A model generated the notes under the pieces. The model saw only the letters and a program-made list of their open reading frames with translations, ran no database searches and had not been told where the DNA came from. DNA of 64,000 nucleotides from Ilex aquifolium. Taxonomy: Eukaryota; Streptophyta; Magnoliopsida; Aquifoliales; Aquifoliaceae. Positions 10,101-22,744 of this stretch are shown one piece after another. Every line of letters starts with the position of its first letter. Within the stretch, counting starts at the first letter, position 1. The stretch covers positions 48,517,069-48,581,068 of the forward strand of contig OX637391.1 of assembly GCA_951799425.1 (NCBI GenBank), written 5' to 3'. Position numbers and translations under genes: made by a program.

Positions 10101-13100
10101 CAGAGTCCAAGCAAAAAGGTTATCTCAATCTCAATGGTTTCATAGTCTTATTCTTATCTTCAAATGGGGCTCAAATTGAACTTCAAAAACATTGATCGCT
10201 CCTTTGACTTATAAGAATCTACGAGTTATAAATCTAGATGTACTTAAAAAGTTAACGAGTTTGGAAACACCCTTCCATAACAATCCTAGCTCACAGCAAT
10301 GAACTTAGAATGTGTCTACAGAGTTATCTAGTTCGAAACCCCCTTCACGAAAATAAAAGTTTAGATGACTGAACACACATTGGTATAAAAATCTAATAGA
10401 TTGATTAATAATTTACCAAACATAAAACAAGCAAGGACAGAGCCAAGATTTTATTTGAGGGAGGGGAAATTTTTGTCATTCAATGAGCTATAGCCAATGT
10501 CAAATTTTTAATTGTATAAAACCTATCATAATAAATTTTCACATGACACGTATAATATATTATTTATCTTCAATAAAATCGAGGAAAACAATTCAAACTT
10601 GTCAAATTAATTATATATATAGAAAAAGTTCATTAGGCCTCTCCTAAGTGCAAAGTCCAAAAAGTCAAACACAATGTAAGAAAAAGAGTATGTGCATATC
10701 TCTCAAATACATATTCCATATTACTTTGCACCCTATTTATGTAGGGTTCTGGTATAGTATTGTCCTATTAAATATGACCTTGAATTTACTTTACCCACTC
10801 GACTATTGATTTGAACACATTGCACTATTAACTATTCAAATTTTTGATACTTTGCACAAATAAATTTTGGTTCCACACAAATTATTAAGTTTGGATGAAA
10901 ATAGTCCAGAAAGCTATTTGATTGATTAATGGTGCAATGTGTTCAAATTAATAGTCGATGAGATACAGTAAACTCAAGATCATAATTTAAATATATAATG
11001 TATAATTTTGAAAACTCTAGGGGTCATATAAAGTAAAGTGGCAAAGATAATTTCAAGGGTATACTTATAATTTGGGAACATTAGGTCAGTTGCTGAAAAC
11101 AATTATGAAAAGATCTTCATTGTACTCAGCACAACGGTGTTGATCAATGTTAACTACCACAAACAAAAACATGAGCAACACTCCTAAGGCCTCAAGATCT
11201 CTAAAGATAGAATTATGGTTCAAAGTATCGGTGGTATCCACCTCAGCACCTTCCGTGTCGAATTCCACGTTTATCACAAGCATCATGGCGTACCCACAAA
11301 GTGAACGTGACTACTTAAAAGAATCAAAACCAGCATTTAACTTGTTGGGTTCCTTAGAAATACTTGTTGCAAAAAGACACGGTATAATCCTTTCATTTTA
11401 TGCGCATTTGACGTGTCGTAATAGATAATACTTAAGCAACACCCACGTTATTCAAAGCCATGTAGATTTTTCTGTGTATCATTGTCAATCAATTCGAGGG
11501 GAAGGATAAAGTAAAATAAAAGTCAAATATACTGCTCTGGGTATCCACTCCCACGTCCGATGTATACCTGTCTTGGATGCCCAAATATGAGACATATATC
11601 CAAAGTTGAAAGAATATTTTAATAATTGCCGTACACACGTGGTGAATATACGACATGTATCTTCAAGTATCTAACAAGTACCGAACTGATACGGTATCCA
11701 ACAAGGACACTTCGATCTAGATAGAGTCTCCATGCTTCATAGGTTCTTGCAAATAGATCGCTAATAAATGATAAAACTAATTATATCAACTATAACCAAA
11801 AACATAAAAAATGCCCCAAAAGATTCCCTAAACAGAGAAAAGTAAATAATTGTTTCTTTTTCACCTTTTTTGGGACTTGACTGTTCCTTTTTTCTCTTCA
11901 AATTTATCTTTCAACGACCGCAGAGGGTCTAAAAAACCCCCTTTTTCAAGTAATCTTATAAAAAAAAATAATCAAGTGATCTGAAATAAATCCAGCATAG
12001 AAAGAATTGAATAACTTATTGACCTGAATTTCCAAAGGATGCCCGTGAATTCCCATGCGGCGATCTATCATGCAAGAGCCATCTGTCACTAATAAGGTTG
12101 GAAACATATCAAAACCATCAGCAAGACAAAGCTTTAGAATCATCTTAATTCCAGTTTGCACATCAATTCTCCCCTGAACTGAGAGATCTCCAGAGCATTT
12201 TCCATATGCACGTAACAAAATAATCCACCATAATCCTGAAATTTACAGCACAATATAAGACACCCCCATCTATAAAATCCAAACACAAGGAGGTTTTTTC
12301 TTCTTTTGATAGAACCAATTGGCTGGCATGGTTGCATACCAGAATCAACCGGGGCTACACGTCCAATTGCAGCCTCTCCAAAGTCTGGATCCAGTACCTC
12401 TTCTGTTGCAGAGTCATCACCATCCAGGGGGCCTGTGCGCACCTTGAAACTAGCAGGCATCAGCCCTTGACCAGGACTATGGCAGTCCATAGTCTTCTCC
12501 CAGCTCTGCAAAAATATGTAGGCAAGTACACTGACTTTGTCTAGTATTCCATTATTTAATAAAATTCTGTACACTAGAATGGATAAATGAAAACTCCCAT
12601 ATAACTACCTTGTGAATCATATAATTAACCATTTTCAATTACAAATATCTTAATTATGTAGAGATGCAATTATACAACAAGGGATCAAATATGTTTTGTT
12701 ATAAAATATGCAATATTTTATTGCAGATAGAACCAAAGACATCCAGTAGCAATGATACCTCCCAATATACACTAGCTAAAAAGGTAGACAGATTGAATTC
12801 ATAGGTGAGACAGGAGCAAGAAATGTGGTATTCCTTACACCCTAAAAAGTGATAGAATGGTGATAGACATATATATCATAATTGGAATATGTTCAAACTT
12901 TTCCCCACAAATTCAAAGTGATTCTCCTTCAACAAGTAATCATTAATGATAAGTAAATTACTACAAATGCAGAATTGCTCCATATCCTAGTATGAATCCG
13001 AGATATCAGAATTACCTATGTGAAAAGTTAGTGTATCCGAGATGATTTCAACTATCGACATGCTATGGGCCTTTCGTTCTTTCTTTTTTCTTGAATGCAA

Positions 13101-14726
13101 CGACGCTAAATTGTAAAACTTAATAAAAACAAAACAAAACCAAAAAGAAAAAAGAAAACTCAGTGCTTGAGGTTACTGGTTTTAATAAGAAAACCAATGG
13201 GTCCAAAATGGCATATACGAAATAAGTTAATGAAATGAACCAATGATAAAATTAGTGTTATTGAGCACAAATGCACAATGCTTTGGTAATTCAACACCCA
13301 ATCAGTAGTGTAGTCTTTCTGTAACTATGATATGTGACCACACAATAGATACTATTGAAACTTTCCAGGAAAAAAAATGATATGAAGACGTGAATTGTTG
13401 ACCCGGTAGTATTAGCAAGGATGAAAAGAAAACCTCGACCCAATACAGAACAGGATAAGCAATCAATCAGTGCAGGTCATGTGGATAAAGCAATTGCATG
13501 CAGGCTGGAGGAAAAGAGGAGGTGCATGCTTTCTATGTCAGTTTGTATGGAATCATAGCCAGCATTAGGGAGATTAAGATCATCTGTCACTAGCATTCTC
13601 ATTTTCTCTTTAACAGACAAGTTAAGGGAGGGAGGGGGGGAGGGAAAAAAAATGAATTGATCTCTACCAAGGCATAATTAGTAGGAAACTTCGATTTAAA
13701 AGTTAATCCACATCCTGAAATTTGAACTGTCTCTGGTTAATAAAAACTCAACTGGCAAGAAAGAATGGAAGCTGTAATCTATGTGCCACCATTTTAACTA
13801 AACGTGTTTTCCACAAATACCCAAAAAAGCACTTCAATCCTTGGACAAAAAAACAAACATAAAGTACTTGAAGCTGATGAATTCATTACCCAGTTGCATC
13901 ATCCCAGGGATGAGTGAAAGACTAATCACGTAATTGTCACGTAACTCGTCAGGATAGAAGTGAGTAAACAAATACTTTTCAGAGAAGATAAAAAGGTCAA
14001 TAAGATCAGAACTATTATAGTTACCTGCAGCTGTAGAGTGTGAAGGATGAAGTTGCGAACAATATCATACTCCCCCTTTAATAGGAAAGCTATACCAGAA
14101 GGTATAAAGTCTCGAATAAAGACCTGATCATAGTTCAAAACATTGGAATTGGTCGGGTCTGTCGCAGCTATTGTCCCAACAGGGCTACCACAGTAGTAAA
14201 CCATAGATTCTTTCAACAACTCCCATGCTTCATCCTCAATCGAGTCAACATTAGCCCGGTGCAATGTATCTCTGAATGTCCCATTGGATGTGAAAACATT
14301 ATTTTCTTGTGTTAGCTCTTGAACATCCTCTAATTGTAGAACATTAGGTTTGTCAACATTAATTGTATTGAATTCCTTCGCATTATCAACATACCATGTT
14401 CCATTTCCATTCTCCGCCGTTATCCCACTCAAATTTTCAGCCGAATAGCATTCACATTTTCCAAGACCTAATACGTCCTCTCTGGCATTTCCAGATGAAA
14501 ACCTGCCTATACTTGGAAGCCACTGAATACCAATGCTCCTACTTACCATACTTGAACATTTGAGGAATTGAATATGACTTGAAACCCTTCTCTTTCTATA
14601 TCTAATAGAGGATCTAGAAACACATGTTGACTCTGATTTGCTAAAAGAGGGGTCAGAACTGAAAAGGCAAGGCACCAGCCCATTGCCCCCGCACGAAATT
14701 TGCAGAACAGCTTCACAAGTGGCCAT
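7142..14726 (-). CDS. Neutral/alkaline invertase (GH100), probably plastid-targeted
   Basis: Six exons on the minus strand: 14025-14726, 12340-12505, 12024-12235, 8646-9139, 8484-8532 and 7142-7468. They sum to 1950 bp, or 649 residues; all junctions are GT-AG and in phase. The enzyme hydrolyses sucrose to glucose and fructose near neutral pH. Residues 1 to about 160 are Ser-rich and poorly conserved, beginning MATCEAVLQ, as expected for a transit peptide. The GH100 domain runs from about 162 (IEDEAWELL) to the end, with '[16 protein letters not shown]', '[20 protein letters not shown]', '[20 protein letters not shown]', '[20 protein letters not shown]' and '[15 protein letters not shown]'. 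The short 49-bp exon is typical of this family. The start is the second ATG of the frame (14726), which gives the family-like N-terminus. From memory it most resembles the plastid A/N-InvE type. No disabling change was seen. Confidence 0.95.
10771..10985. repeat. Inverted-repeat (MITE-like) insertion in invertase intron 3
   Basis: Arms of about 65 bp at 10771-10838 and 10918-10985 are inverted copies; for example 'atttgaacacattgcac' on the left pairs with 'gtgcaatgtgttcaaat' on the right. Intron 3 (9140-12023, about 2.9 kb) is by far the longest of the gene. Terminal motifs and target duplication could not be fixed, so the family is unknown. Confidence 0.6.
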
Positions 14727-15780
14727 CAACACAATTACCAGCCAATGCAAGAAAACTCAGAAAGCTTGTAGACACAAAGCAAATCCAGTACTTCTACCTT
14801 GGTTTGAGATACCTAAATAACATAATCTGGAGACAAAATTGACACAAAGATCCACATAAGTAACTAGATGGGTCTCCTTAATGTCAAAATTATGAATAAA
14901 AAACGATGGTCAGAAGGAGAGGATCAGAATGTTCAATTTTGGATGAAACATCAAGAGACATATATGCACATGTATGTGTGTGTTGATAATCACATTGTTC
15001 TGTTTTAATACGTAGACAATTTCGAGAGCAGAAAAGCACCTACAGTCCAAATCATTCACCTTTCACTCTTTGAAACACAGAAAACTATATCTGAGTTCAA
15101 GTAAGCGAGTGCCTACCCAATTTTGTCGAGGTGAGTTTTGTACAAGTTGGGACCCAAAAGAACAAAGAAAAATAGAAACACTTGTGTTATTTAGTTCTAC
15201 CTAGTTTTTCCCGGCAACCAAACACATGATAAGTGAGAAACCTTTGCTTACTCAACCTCCAACACTTCCTTAGCAAATTATTCTATTAAACAATTTCACA
15301 TATTAATCACAAAATTCTCTACATGTAACAATGCCAAAAAAAAAAAATCCAAACTTGAAACCAGATTATTGCAGCAGACCCTTTTCAAATTTTCTTTTTC
15401 GGTAGATAACTGACCCTTTTCAAATTTACCAGTAGAATTGAAACTTTTTCATGGCAATGTCATCAGAACATTCAAAAACATTCACACACACACATTCCTC
15501 TATACACAAACTCTAAAATAATTCCAACATTTTCTATCACAATATCATCCGCACTTTCTGGTTAGAACGAAGCAACGAAAACAATCGATTTCACAGAAAT
15601 GTCGAGAAAAAATTAAATGAATTACCTGACTAAATAACGATATGCAAGAATTTGTGGGTTGTTTTGAAGGGTTTGAGACGAATAAAAAATGGAGACAAAG
15701 CAATGGTACGTATAAGAGCTCTCGTGTCTCTTGTCGTGTTCGAAACGACCTACTCGGTGTCTGGAAATGAATGAATTGTT
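14727..15780 (-). promoter_or_regulatory. Invertase 5' leader with a probable leader intron, and promoter
   Basis: Upstream of the ATG the minus strand has a good acceptor (TTATTTAG at 14813-14820) and, further up, a donor (CAG|GTAATT at 15625). This suggests an intron of about 813 bp (14813-15625) in the 5' untranslated region, with a first non-coding exon near 15626-15760. The promoter would lie just beyond, at about 15760-15900. This is inferred from splice signals alone. Confidence 0.45.
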
Positions 15781-16203
15781 CGTGAGGGGTGATTTAACAC
15801 ATTGCAGTTAATTTTTGTCCATACGTGCATGATTTTTTATATATTTTTATTTTGGTGAGTCGTCTGCTGACCATATCCTTTTGTATTAATTTAGTTTTTT
15901 TATATAATTTTAGAAAAAAAGTGTATTGTCGTTATGTTATATAAGTGACTATTTCATATGATTAATAGGTTTGAAAGTTTGTTTCTACCACATTTTGCTA
16001 TTGAAGAGATTTGATCGGTCGAAATTATCAAATTTTATTTTTTGCTAATAATTGTATATTTTAATTAAAATTGAGAAAATTTATTGAGTACAATTAAAAC
16101 TGAGTGAGGAAAGAGGACACGAGCCAAATATCAAGTTGATTCTTCAGAACAAAGAGCACATTAATAAAATTAGTTGATTGGGGAAATAAAATTATTCAAC
16201 TCT

Positions 16204-16432
16204 AAGGGTAGTTCAAGTGGTAATAGGATGAGTTGTAAATCTAGACACTCTGAGTTCAAATTTTAGCAATCTCTTGGGACGAGTCTATTAGGAATTTATC
16301 CCTTATGAATACTCTAATGCCGGCCTGAATAGGCTGCCTTTAATCAGACCAAGGAGGGGATTAGTCGAGGTACGAGTAAGTTAACTCGGACAATCCTGAC
16401 TATTGAACCAAAAAAACAAAAAAAAAAAAAGA
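16204..16432 (+). mobile_element. tRNA-derived SINE, copy 1
   Basis: A tRNA-like head contains an A-box-like 'tagttcaagtggt' and a B-box-like 'gagttcaaatttt' about 45 bp later. It is followed by a unique body and an A-rich tail (16410-16430). This is the layout of a plant SINE moved by a LINE reverse transcriptase. Copy 2 at 17772-17935 matches through head and body. Flanking 'aaaattattcaactct' and 'aaaattcttcattct' may be a decayed target duplication. Confidence 0.65.
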
Positions 16433-17771
16433 AAATTCTTCATTCTCAAAATGACTTGTCGTACCCAACTAGATATTAGAGGCAAATGTCATTTTATGTT
16501 GAAGTTTTAAAGTCCTCATCTATGATTTTTATGTATCTACATAATATATCTTCAAAGTAAAGTGTATAAATACACTTCATCTCTTGAGGTTTTAGAAATG
16601 ATAAAAGTTTCCTTGAAATTCAAGATAAAAGGTATAGTCAATCCTATAATATCAATTGTGTTGTCTAATTAATATGATTTTGTTAAGCTCAATTTGATTA
16701 AATTAATCTCCCAACAAGCTAAAATTACCCCCCCTACTACCTTAAATTCGCAGGATAGTCACATGTTTTCTGTCTACTTTCTCTCTATCTCAACTCTTTC
16801 TATTTGCAACCAAATAAACAAAAATAAATAGAGAAAGATAGACAAATGAAAAATAAGAAATAGACAAGGAAAAATAAACACAAATACGAGTATTTGACAT
16901 TTCAACCATAGCCACCGACAATTTTCCTTAAGAATAGTTGTAACGCTTCATGAGTGTGAGTTGTTACGAACTCTTGCCCTCTTCTTCCATAGTGTGTCTA
17001 TTGATTCAAATGGATGAAAATTGTTCCTACTACTCCTAAATACTTTGGTTTGTTGTGGAATTATTTTTTCTATGTTATTAAAAAAAGTTTGTTATTTTTT
17101 GTAATACAAATCGGTCAAACAACAGTAGTTGAATTTGAGTTCATTGTATCTTAGAATTTGTCTTATAATCTTTTTCATACCCACAATTTTTATTGGAAAA
17201 ATAAATAAAAAAACCGTCTTAAATTAGCCAATATAATTGTGTTTTGGATTCACGACTTATTTTTGATAATACACCTCCAACAATAAGTATGAGGTTTATT
17301 GGTGGGAGAGGATGGTTCTCTAGAGAAAGGGGGTGGGGTTTCTGTGTTGGTGGGAGAGTGGGAATTGGGGAAGGAGTGGGTGACAAAAGAAATCAATCAT
17401 ACCTCATTTTCAATCCTGGTTGGATCATGTCTAAGGGGAAAAAAAAAAAAAAGAAAAAGAAAAAGAAATTCCTGTATTTGGTTTGAGAAATATTTGGGTC
17501 TTCTCAAAATGATTTGTATTCTTATATCTAACGTAATTCTACGGTATTGAAAAAAAAAATTATACCATACTTAAAGTTATTATCTTTTGAGATGAAATTA
17601 CACCTTTTAAAATGTGAGGTTTTGAAATTATTTATGATTAATCATGAAATATTATAATCAATCATGAATACCCCTAATTAATTATAACTTCATATTTAAA
17701 AGGAGTAACTTGACTTTATAATTTTCATAATCAATTAGAACCTTATGTCTCAAAAAATTATAACATAATTC

Positions 17772-17938
17772 TAAGTGTTAGTTCAAATGGTAACAAAGAT
17801 GGGTTATAAACTCAGACATTCTAAGTTCGAATTTTAACAACCTCTTAAAATCATGTTATGGACGATTTATTCTTTATAAATATTCTAGTTTTAGCGTAGA
17901 TAAATTGATCCAGACATTCATTATCATTATACAAAAAA
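17772..17938 (+). mobile_element. tRNA-derived SINE, copy 2 (older)
   Basis: Same family as 16204-16432: 'ttagttcaaatggtaac' (A box) and 'taagttcgaatttta' (B box) with similar spacing, then the shared body ('ttctttataaatattcta', 'gatccagac') and a short A-run. It is more diverged and lacks about 20 bp of the body. Confidence 0.55.
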
Positions 17939-18120
17939 ATGTTATAGTGTGACTCTAAAAAATTATAAATTTTAAGTACAATAACAAAATGGGTACGGTA
18001 GTCTTTTCTCCCTATCTCTATCGTACTTATAGCTTTCTGATAATTCGTGTGGTTCTAATATTTTGCTAGGCTAATTTTGCTTTTCTTTGTGTGTGACGTC
18101 TCCTAAGGTTGTGTTTGTTA

Positions 18121-18182
18121 AAACTGAAAGCTGAAGTCTGAAAGCTGAAAGCTGAAGTCTGAAAGCTGAAAGCTGAATGCTG
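18121..18182. repeat. Subterminal short tandem repeats of the Harbinger element
   Basis: The phrase 'ctgaaagctgaagtctgaaag' occurs twice in tandem, with further partial 'agctgaa' copies. Subterminal repeats like this are typical binding regions for the element's own proteins. Function is inferred from position only. Confidence 0.5.
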
Positions 18183-18498
18183 AATTTGTGGACTGTTTGG
18201 TATCCACTGAAATTTAAGTACTGAATTAAATCAAACTGTTTGATAACTACACACAGCTGATGTCTGAAAATAAATTAATTTCCAGTTTTACCCTTCCATT
18301 CTTTAATTTAAAAATATTTATAAAATATGATTTTATCTACTAAAAAATGACAATATATCAAATCAATTTAATTCATAACATAAATCATAATTATTATTAT
18401 CATATTGTAGTCTACATTTAACAAACATGATAATAAAATTAATTTAAGTTAAATTAATCGCTATAGCTACCAATTGTCATAAATTTTAAAAATTACAA

Positions 18499-19856
18499 CT
18501 AGTATACAAATGAAGAGTTTAGTTGTCGTGCAATTTGTTCACGCAAATTAAGCATAAAAATTTGATCAGCTTGTGTCCTTCCTCCTCCAGCTTCCAAGCT
18601 AGTTGAAGTATGCAAATTTTGATGGGGATTGTCATAAGCAGCATTGACATCACCAAACTGCTCCAAAAAAGCATCTGTGATACGGGTTCGTCGGATAAAA
18701 TTATGTATGCTTATACAAGCAATTACAATATTCCTTTGTACAGCAAAAGAATATGATGGCATTTTTTTTAGTATCGGAAAACGAGCTTTCAATACTCCAA
18801 AAGCACGTTCAATCACATTTCTTAACTTAGCATGTGCTTGGTTGAATAACTCTTCTTTTGTTCTTGGACGAAGATTTTGAAAATCAGACAACCAATACCG
18901 CACATTACGATAGGGTGACATAAATCCACGGGTATGTGTATATGCCGCATCGCATAAAAAGTATTTATCTGCATAAATAATATAAAATAAATTATCTACA
19001 TAAATATTTTGTAACATTAATTAAATATTTTCATCTAACCTGGAGGAAGAATTGGGAAATTATTAGCTGGATCACTCATAGTTTCTTTTAAAACTCTTGA
19101 GTCATGTGCTACCCCTTCCCAACCTGCCCAGACAAATGTGAACACAAGGTCAAAATCACATATAGCAAGTACATTTTGAAAACATTCTCCTTTGCCTCTT
19201 CCTCTGTATGGAACTTGTTCGTCTGGTGGTATAACAGCAGAAATAAGAGTTCCATCAAGTGCACCCACCGCACCCTTTCAAAAATAAATATGTTAGTATA
19301 AATGTGAGAATTTTAAAAAGATATAAATCATTATATATCCTATGAAGTTAAAATAAAACAAAAAAAATACCTTAAATATTTCTCTGAGCCGACGGTGATG
19401 ACTTATGTGATTAACTGAAGTCGTAGTTGTTGGGACAATCATCTCTTTTGAAAAATGGAGCATAGCATATAATACTTCATGGAAGTATTTATGTATTGTT
19501 TGTGTTGAATGATTGAATCTTCGTTTCACAAAACGATTTCGTATGTTATGACTCAATGTTATGAGAAACATTGTCATCTTCTCTTCTATGGATACATAAC
19601 GACTATCTTCAAGCCACCCTCTATTTCGAAAATGACCACATAAACTTATAAAAGCTTCTTTTTTCATCCTTAGCATCTCTTGACAATGACTTGGATTTCC
19701 ATCAAGTATTTCATTTAAATATCCAGACCCACGAAGCAAACCATCAGTGTCTGGCCTCCGTCCAACACGTTTTTTCCTCAATATTTTGAATATCAAAGAA
19801 GTTACAACAACCTTCAATGCACGTTTTTGTTTTTCAGACAACATGCTGTTGGACAA
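18499..19856 (-). CDS. PIF/Harbinger transposase (DDE, nuclease type)
   Basis: Three exons: 19371-19856, 19040-19274 and 18499-18968; 1191 bp, 396 residues, all junctions in phase. Start at MSNSMLSEKQKRALK. The N-terminal 160 residues hold helical DNA-binding-type sequence ('ISLCGHFRNRGWLED'). The DDE_Tnp_4-type core shows 'GALDGTL' (D169), 'WEGVAHDSRVL' (D220), 'FLCDAAYTHTRGF' (D247) and 'KLRNVIERAFGVLK' (E294). D247 and E294 are 47 residues apart, matching the DD47E spacing known for PIF/Harbinger. The first motif has Leu where most relatives have His (DGTH). No frameshift or stop was seen. It cuts and joins element DNA, probably together with the adjacent Myb-like protein. Confidence 0.9.
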
Positions 19857-20103
19857 TATTAATAAAATTTAATCAGTCTAACATAAGACAATTTAACTAT
19901 GTATGTCAACTTCCAAAATAATTAACATTTAAAAATCACTACAGATAATTTCAACAATAACAATGCCATCAATGCATGATATATTTATTGAAACTATTGC
20001 AAAAAATATAAAACAAATATATTTAAACAATCTTTTACATTCAAAATAGTCATAAATTCTTCCTATAAAAATAATACTCATAATTTCTAGTAATTCCTAA
20101 AAT

Positions 20104-21011
20104 TCAAAGCAATTTTAGTTTCTTGCCATTCATTTCTATCCACGTCTTTCTAACTACTTCTGGTTTTTGACGTAATAACATCCATTGCTCTCTGTGTGCT
20201 TTACTCTCACAAAAAACACTACACGCAACAGAATACAATGGATCACTCATTTCAAAAAGCTGCATCTCATCCAAAATACGATTGCATTCTTCTATACTTG
20301 GTCCGTCAGCATTTTGTAATGTCTTAAGAGCTTCAAATAGTTGTTCATCAAGGTCACTATGTTTGCTTTTCTTTTGACGTTTATTGTCTTGTTTTGTCAC
20401 ATCTTTTGGTGAAGAAGGTGTCTCAACAGATTCAAAGTCAAGATTAATCGGTGTTTGTGACTGCGAGCCAACCATATCCGCAGGCAACCCTTCCTTCGAT
20501 GGACCCCATGAATTTTTTCCAGTTGCTCTAAAACCATCAAACAAAACTTTTAACTCATTTGCATATTGCAGTCCATTATAGCGAAATTGCTTTGCATCTG
20601 GATTAGCCTGTGACATAAAAATATAAAAAAGTTCAAGAATTATTTGTGTTATAGTTCTATAAAAATAATTAACAATGAACAAAGTAATACCTTTATATAC
20701 TCCTCCCATTCTATTGAACTCCAATTTACAGTATTTGTTTCTGGATCGTAACCATTTCCAGTTTTTGATATTATTTTTGACCATATTCCATATTTTGTTC
20801 TAAGATATTCCCACTGATTCTTCAATTGTTTCTGGGAGAAGTCAACATTCTTTTGCTCCTTTAAAGCTACCCTCATACAATCCCAAGATTCTTTTTTCAA
20901 GCTACCTCCATTTCGTCCTTTATCAGATGATTCTTGCACACACAAATCTATAAAGATTTTAAGCAAATCTGGATCCTTCCAATTTGCTCTAGCACCATCA
21001 CTAGAAGCCAT
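20104..21011 (-). CDS. Myb/SANT-like protein of the Harbinger element
   Basis: Two exons: 20691-21011 and 20104-20607; 825 bp, 274 residues, in phase. Start chosen at MASSDGARANWKDPDLL; an ATG eight codons upstream is also possible. Residues about 10-100 form a Myb/SANT-like domain (Myb_DNA-bind_3 type): 'WKDPDLLKIFIDLCVQE', 'KKESWDCMRVALKEQ', 'QLKNQWEYLRTKYGIWSKI'. A Ser/Lys-rich linker with 'KQDNKRQKKSKH', a likely nuclear signal, follows, then a C-terminal helical part ending MNGKKLKLL. In Harbinger systems this partner brings the transposase into the nucleus and binds the ends. It lies upstream of the transposase on the same strand. Confidence 0.85.
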
Positions 21012-21035
21012 CCCTACATAACCATTTTTTAACAA

Positions 21036-22741
21036 AATATCAGACTATATGGTGTTATTTAACATTGTGAAATTATTATCATGACCCACTAGAATAGTTA
21101 ACATAATACCAAAAAATTAATGATTACAAGAATTGAAGAACACAAGGCAATTAACCAATAACCTAAAAAAAACAGAACAACAACAAATAAAACTTGGAAA
21201 CCAGTCCATAGTAGCTCCGTGTATGCGGTTAGCTTATAGTTCAAAAACCTTTTCTAGTTGGTTGTATACGTTCTTTCTAGTTCCCAAAGACAAATTATTT
21301 TCAAGAAAATTAATTAATTACCAAGGATTCCTTCGGATTCACTCACTCGATAGTTCTTTTTTATTGAACAGACTCACTCGATAATTCAATGACCCATAAA
21401 TCAATTTAACATAAAAAAAAAAAAAAAGCCCTGGAAATTCTTGGCATCTATAAACACACTTAATAACAAAAATCATAATCTATGACCATTACAGTGCAGA
21501 CAAAGGCCCACCTGTTCAGTCACTGCAGTCAAAACAATCTCACGAATACCAGTTTAGTCCCAGGAACAGGAGATATTCTAAAGGTATAAGAGATGACAAA
21601 TTAATTTGCTTGTGTGTAGACATCTTTGGTTTTCTCTGAGGTTTCATGTATTACCCAAGTCGAACACGGAACGTAACTGTTATGACGAAACGTGCACTTA
21701 TTGCCGCACACCTTCAGCCACACAACACAACTAACCCGTTTAGTTTGGAGGATCCACTTGTCTTTCGGCCTTTTTTGTCCTTCCGACTCCGGTTTTTTAT
21801 CCAATTTTTCGAGTTCAGTTTAAATAAGTTGTTGTGATTTAAAAGATAAAAAAAATTAAATTGTAATATTAATTGTCGGATTTAAACGATCCGAATAATT
21901 GTTATATTTTTTTAATTGAAGAGTTTAAGCAGTTCAAGTAGGAGACTCTGTTTTCTAATATGGATATATAATAACTAAGATTATGGTATTTAAGAAAGTA
22001 TCATTTGTAATTTTTTTAAAGTTAAACTATAAAGAAAAAATTAGAATCAATCTAATTTTTAGAAATGATCCTAAAAAAATAATTTTCACGAGCAAATTAC
22101 ATTTTTTTGGGGTCAGTTGCAGTTTTTTGATATATGTGGAATCGATTTTGAAGTTTTATTATTGATTGCAAATCCTAAAAAAAAGTTACAAGTTAAATCT
22201 CTATAAATTTTATTTATAATATGGTTTTTTTTGTACGAATATAATATGGTATTTGAAAACACTTATATACAATTGACTTGTAATTCGTTGTGTTGATTTA
22301 TAAAGATGGTAGTAGCTACATGGACTACTTTAAAAATGTATTCCAAGTGAATACTTTGGTCACTAGATCTAATTATGTCTCACTATTTTTTTTTAGAAGA
22401 TGTCTTACTAATTAATAATCTAATAATTGTGTGGTAATGGTATAGGTTTTATGGTCCTCTTTTTTTTCAAAAAGTAAATAAATTCCAGTTATTAAAAGAC
22501 ATTGATGTGGGAAATTGTGCCTATCATTATAATGATGGATGACTGAGATAAAAACATATTTGAAGATTGAGATAAAATTTAATTTAATTAGGATAATGTT
22601 AGATTATGATTGTAATTGGCTAATTTTATGTTTATTCTAAAATCTCAACATATTCTATGTTTATGATGTTATCAACTTTAAGATCCGACAACGTCATTGA
22701 AGGAAGGAGTTCAAGCATTAACCCAATGTTATTCAAAACCC
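21036..22741. other. Intergenic, AT-rich, no gene recognised
   Basis: Should contain the promoter of the Myb-like gene and the missing right end of the Harbinger element. Holds poly-A runs (21410-21427) and T-rich stretches. Small reading frames at 21133, 21646 and 21983 show no conserved motif. Confidence 0.4.
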
Positions 22742-22744
22742 TTA

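Larger units (their letters stand above)
15800..18107. other. Intergenic, AT-rich, with two SINE copies
   Basis: No convincing gene. Contains the two SINE copies listed separately, simple A-rich runs and a GGAG-rich patch (17295-17395) that gives chance reading frames. The part near 15800 is the invertase promoter side. Confidence 0.45.
18108..21035 (-). mobile_element. PIF/Harbinger DNA transposon with both genes
   Basis: Holds a DDE transposase (18499-19856) and a Myb/SANT-like protein (20104-21011), the two-gene set of PIF/Harbinger elements, both on the minus strand. The left end is proposed at GGTTGTGTTTGTTAAAACTG (18111), preceded by TAA, the preferred 3-bp target. An inner block rich in 'agctgaaagctgaagtctgaa' follows. 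I could not find a matching inverted end to the right of 21035, so the right boundary is open: the terminal repeat may be lost or diverged, or the left end may be misplaced. Both genes have full frames, so the element looks young or recently functional. Confidence 0.8.

Noticed and set aside
17244..17550. Gly- and Lys-rich frames
   Set aside because: Produced by a GGAG-rich patch and an A-rich run; no motif.
21690..21745. Right end of the Harbinger element at 'caacacaactaacc'
   Set aside because: Only loosely resembles the inverse of the left end and has no TAA beside it.
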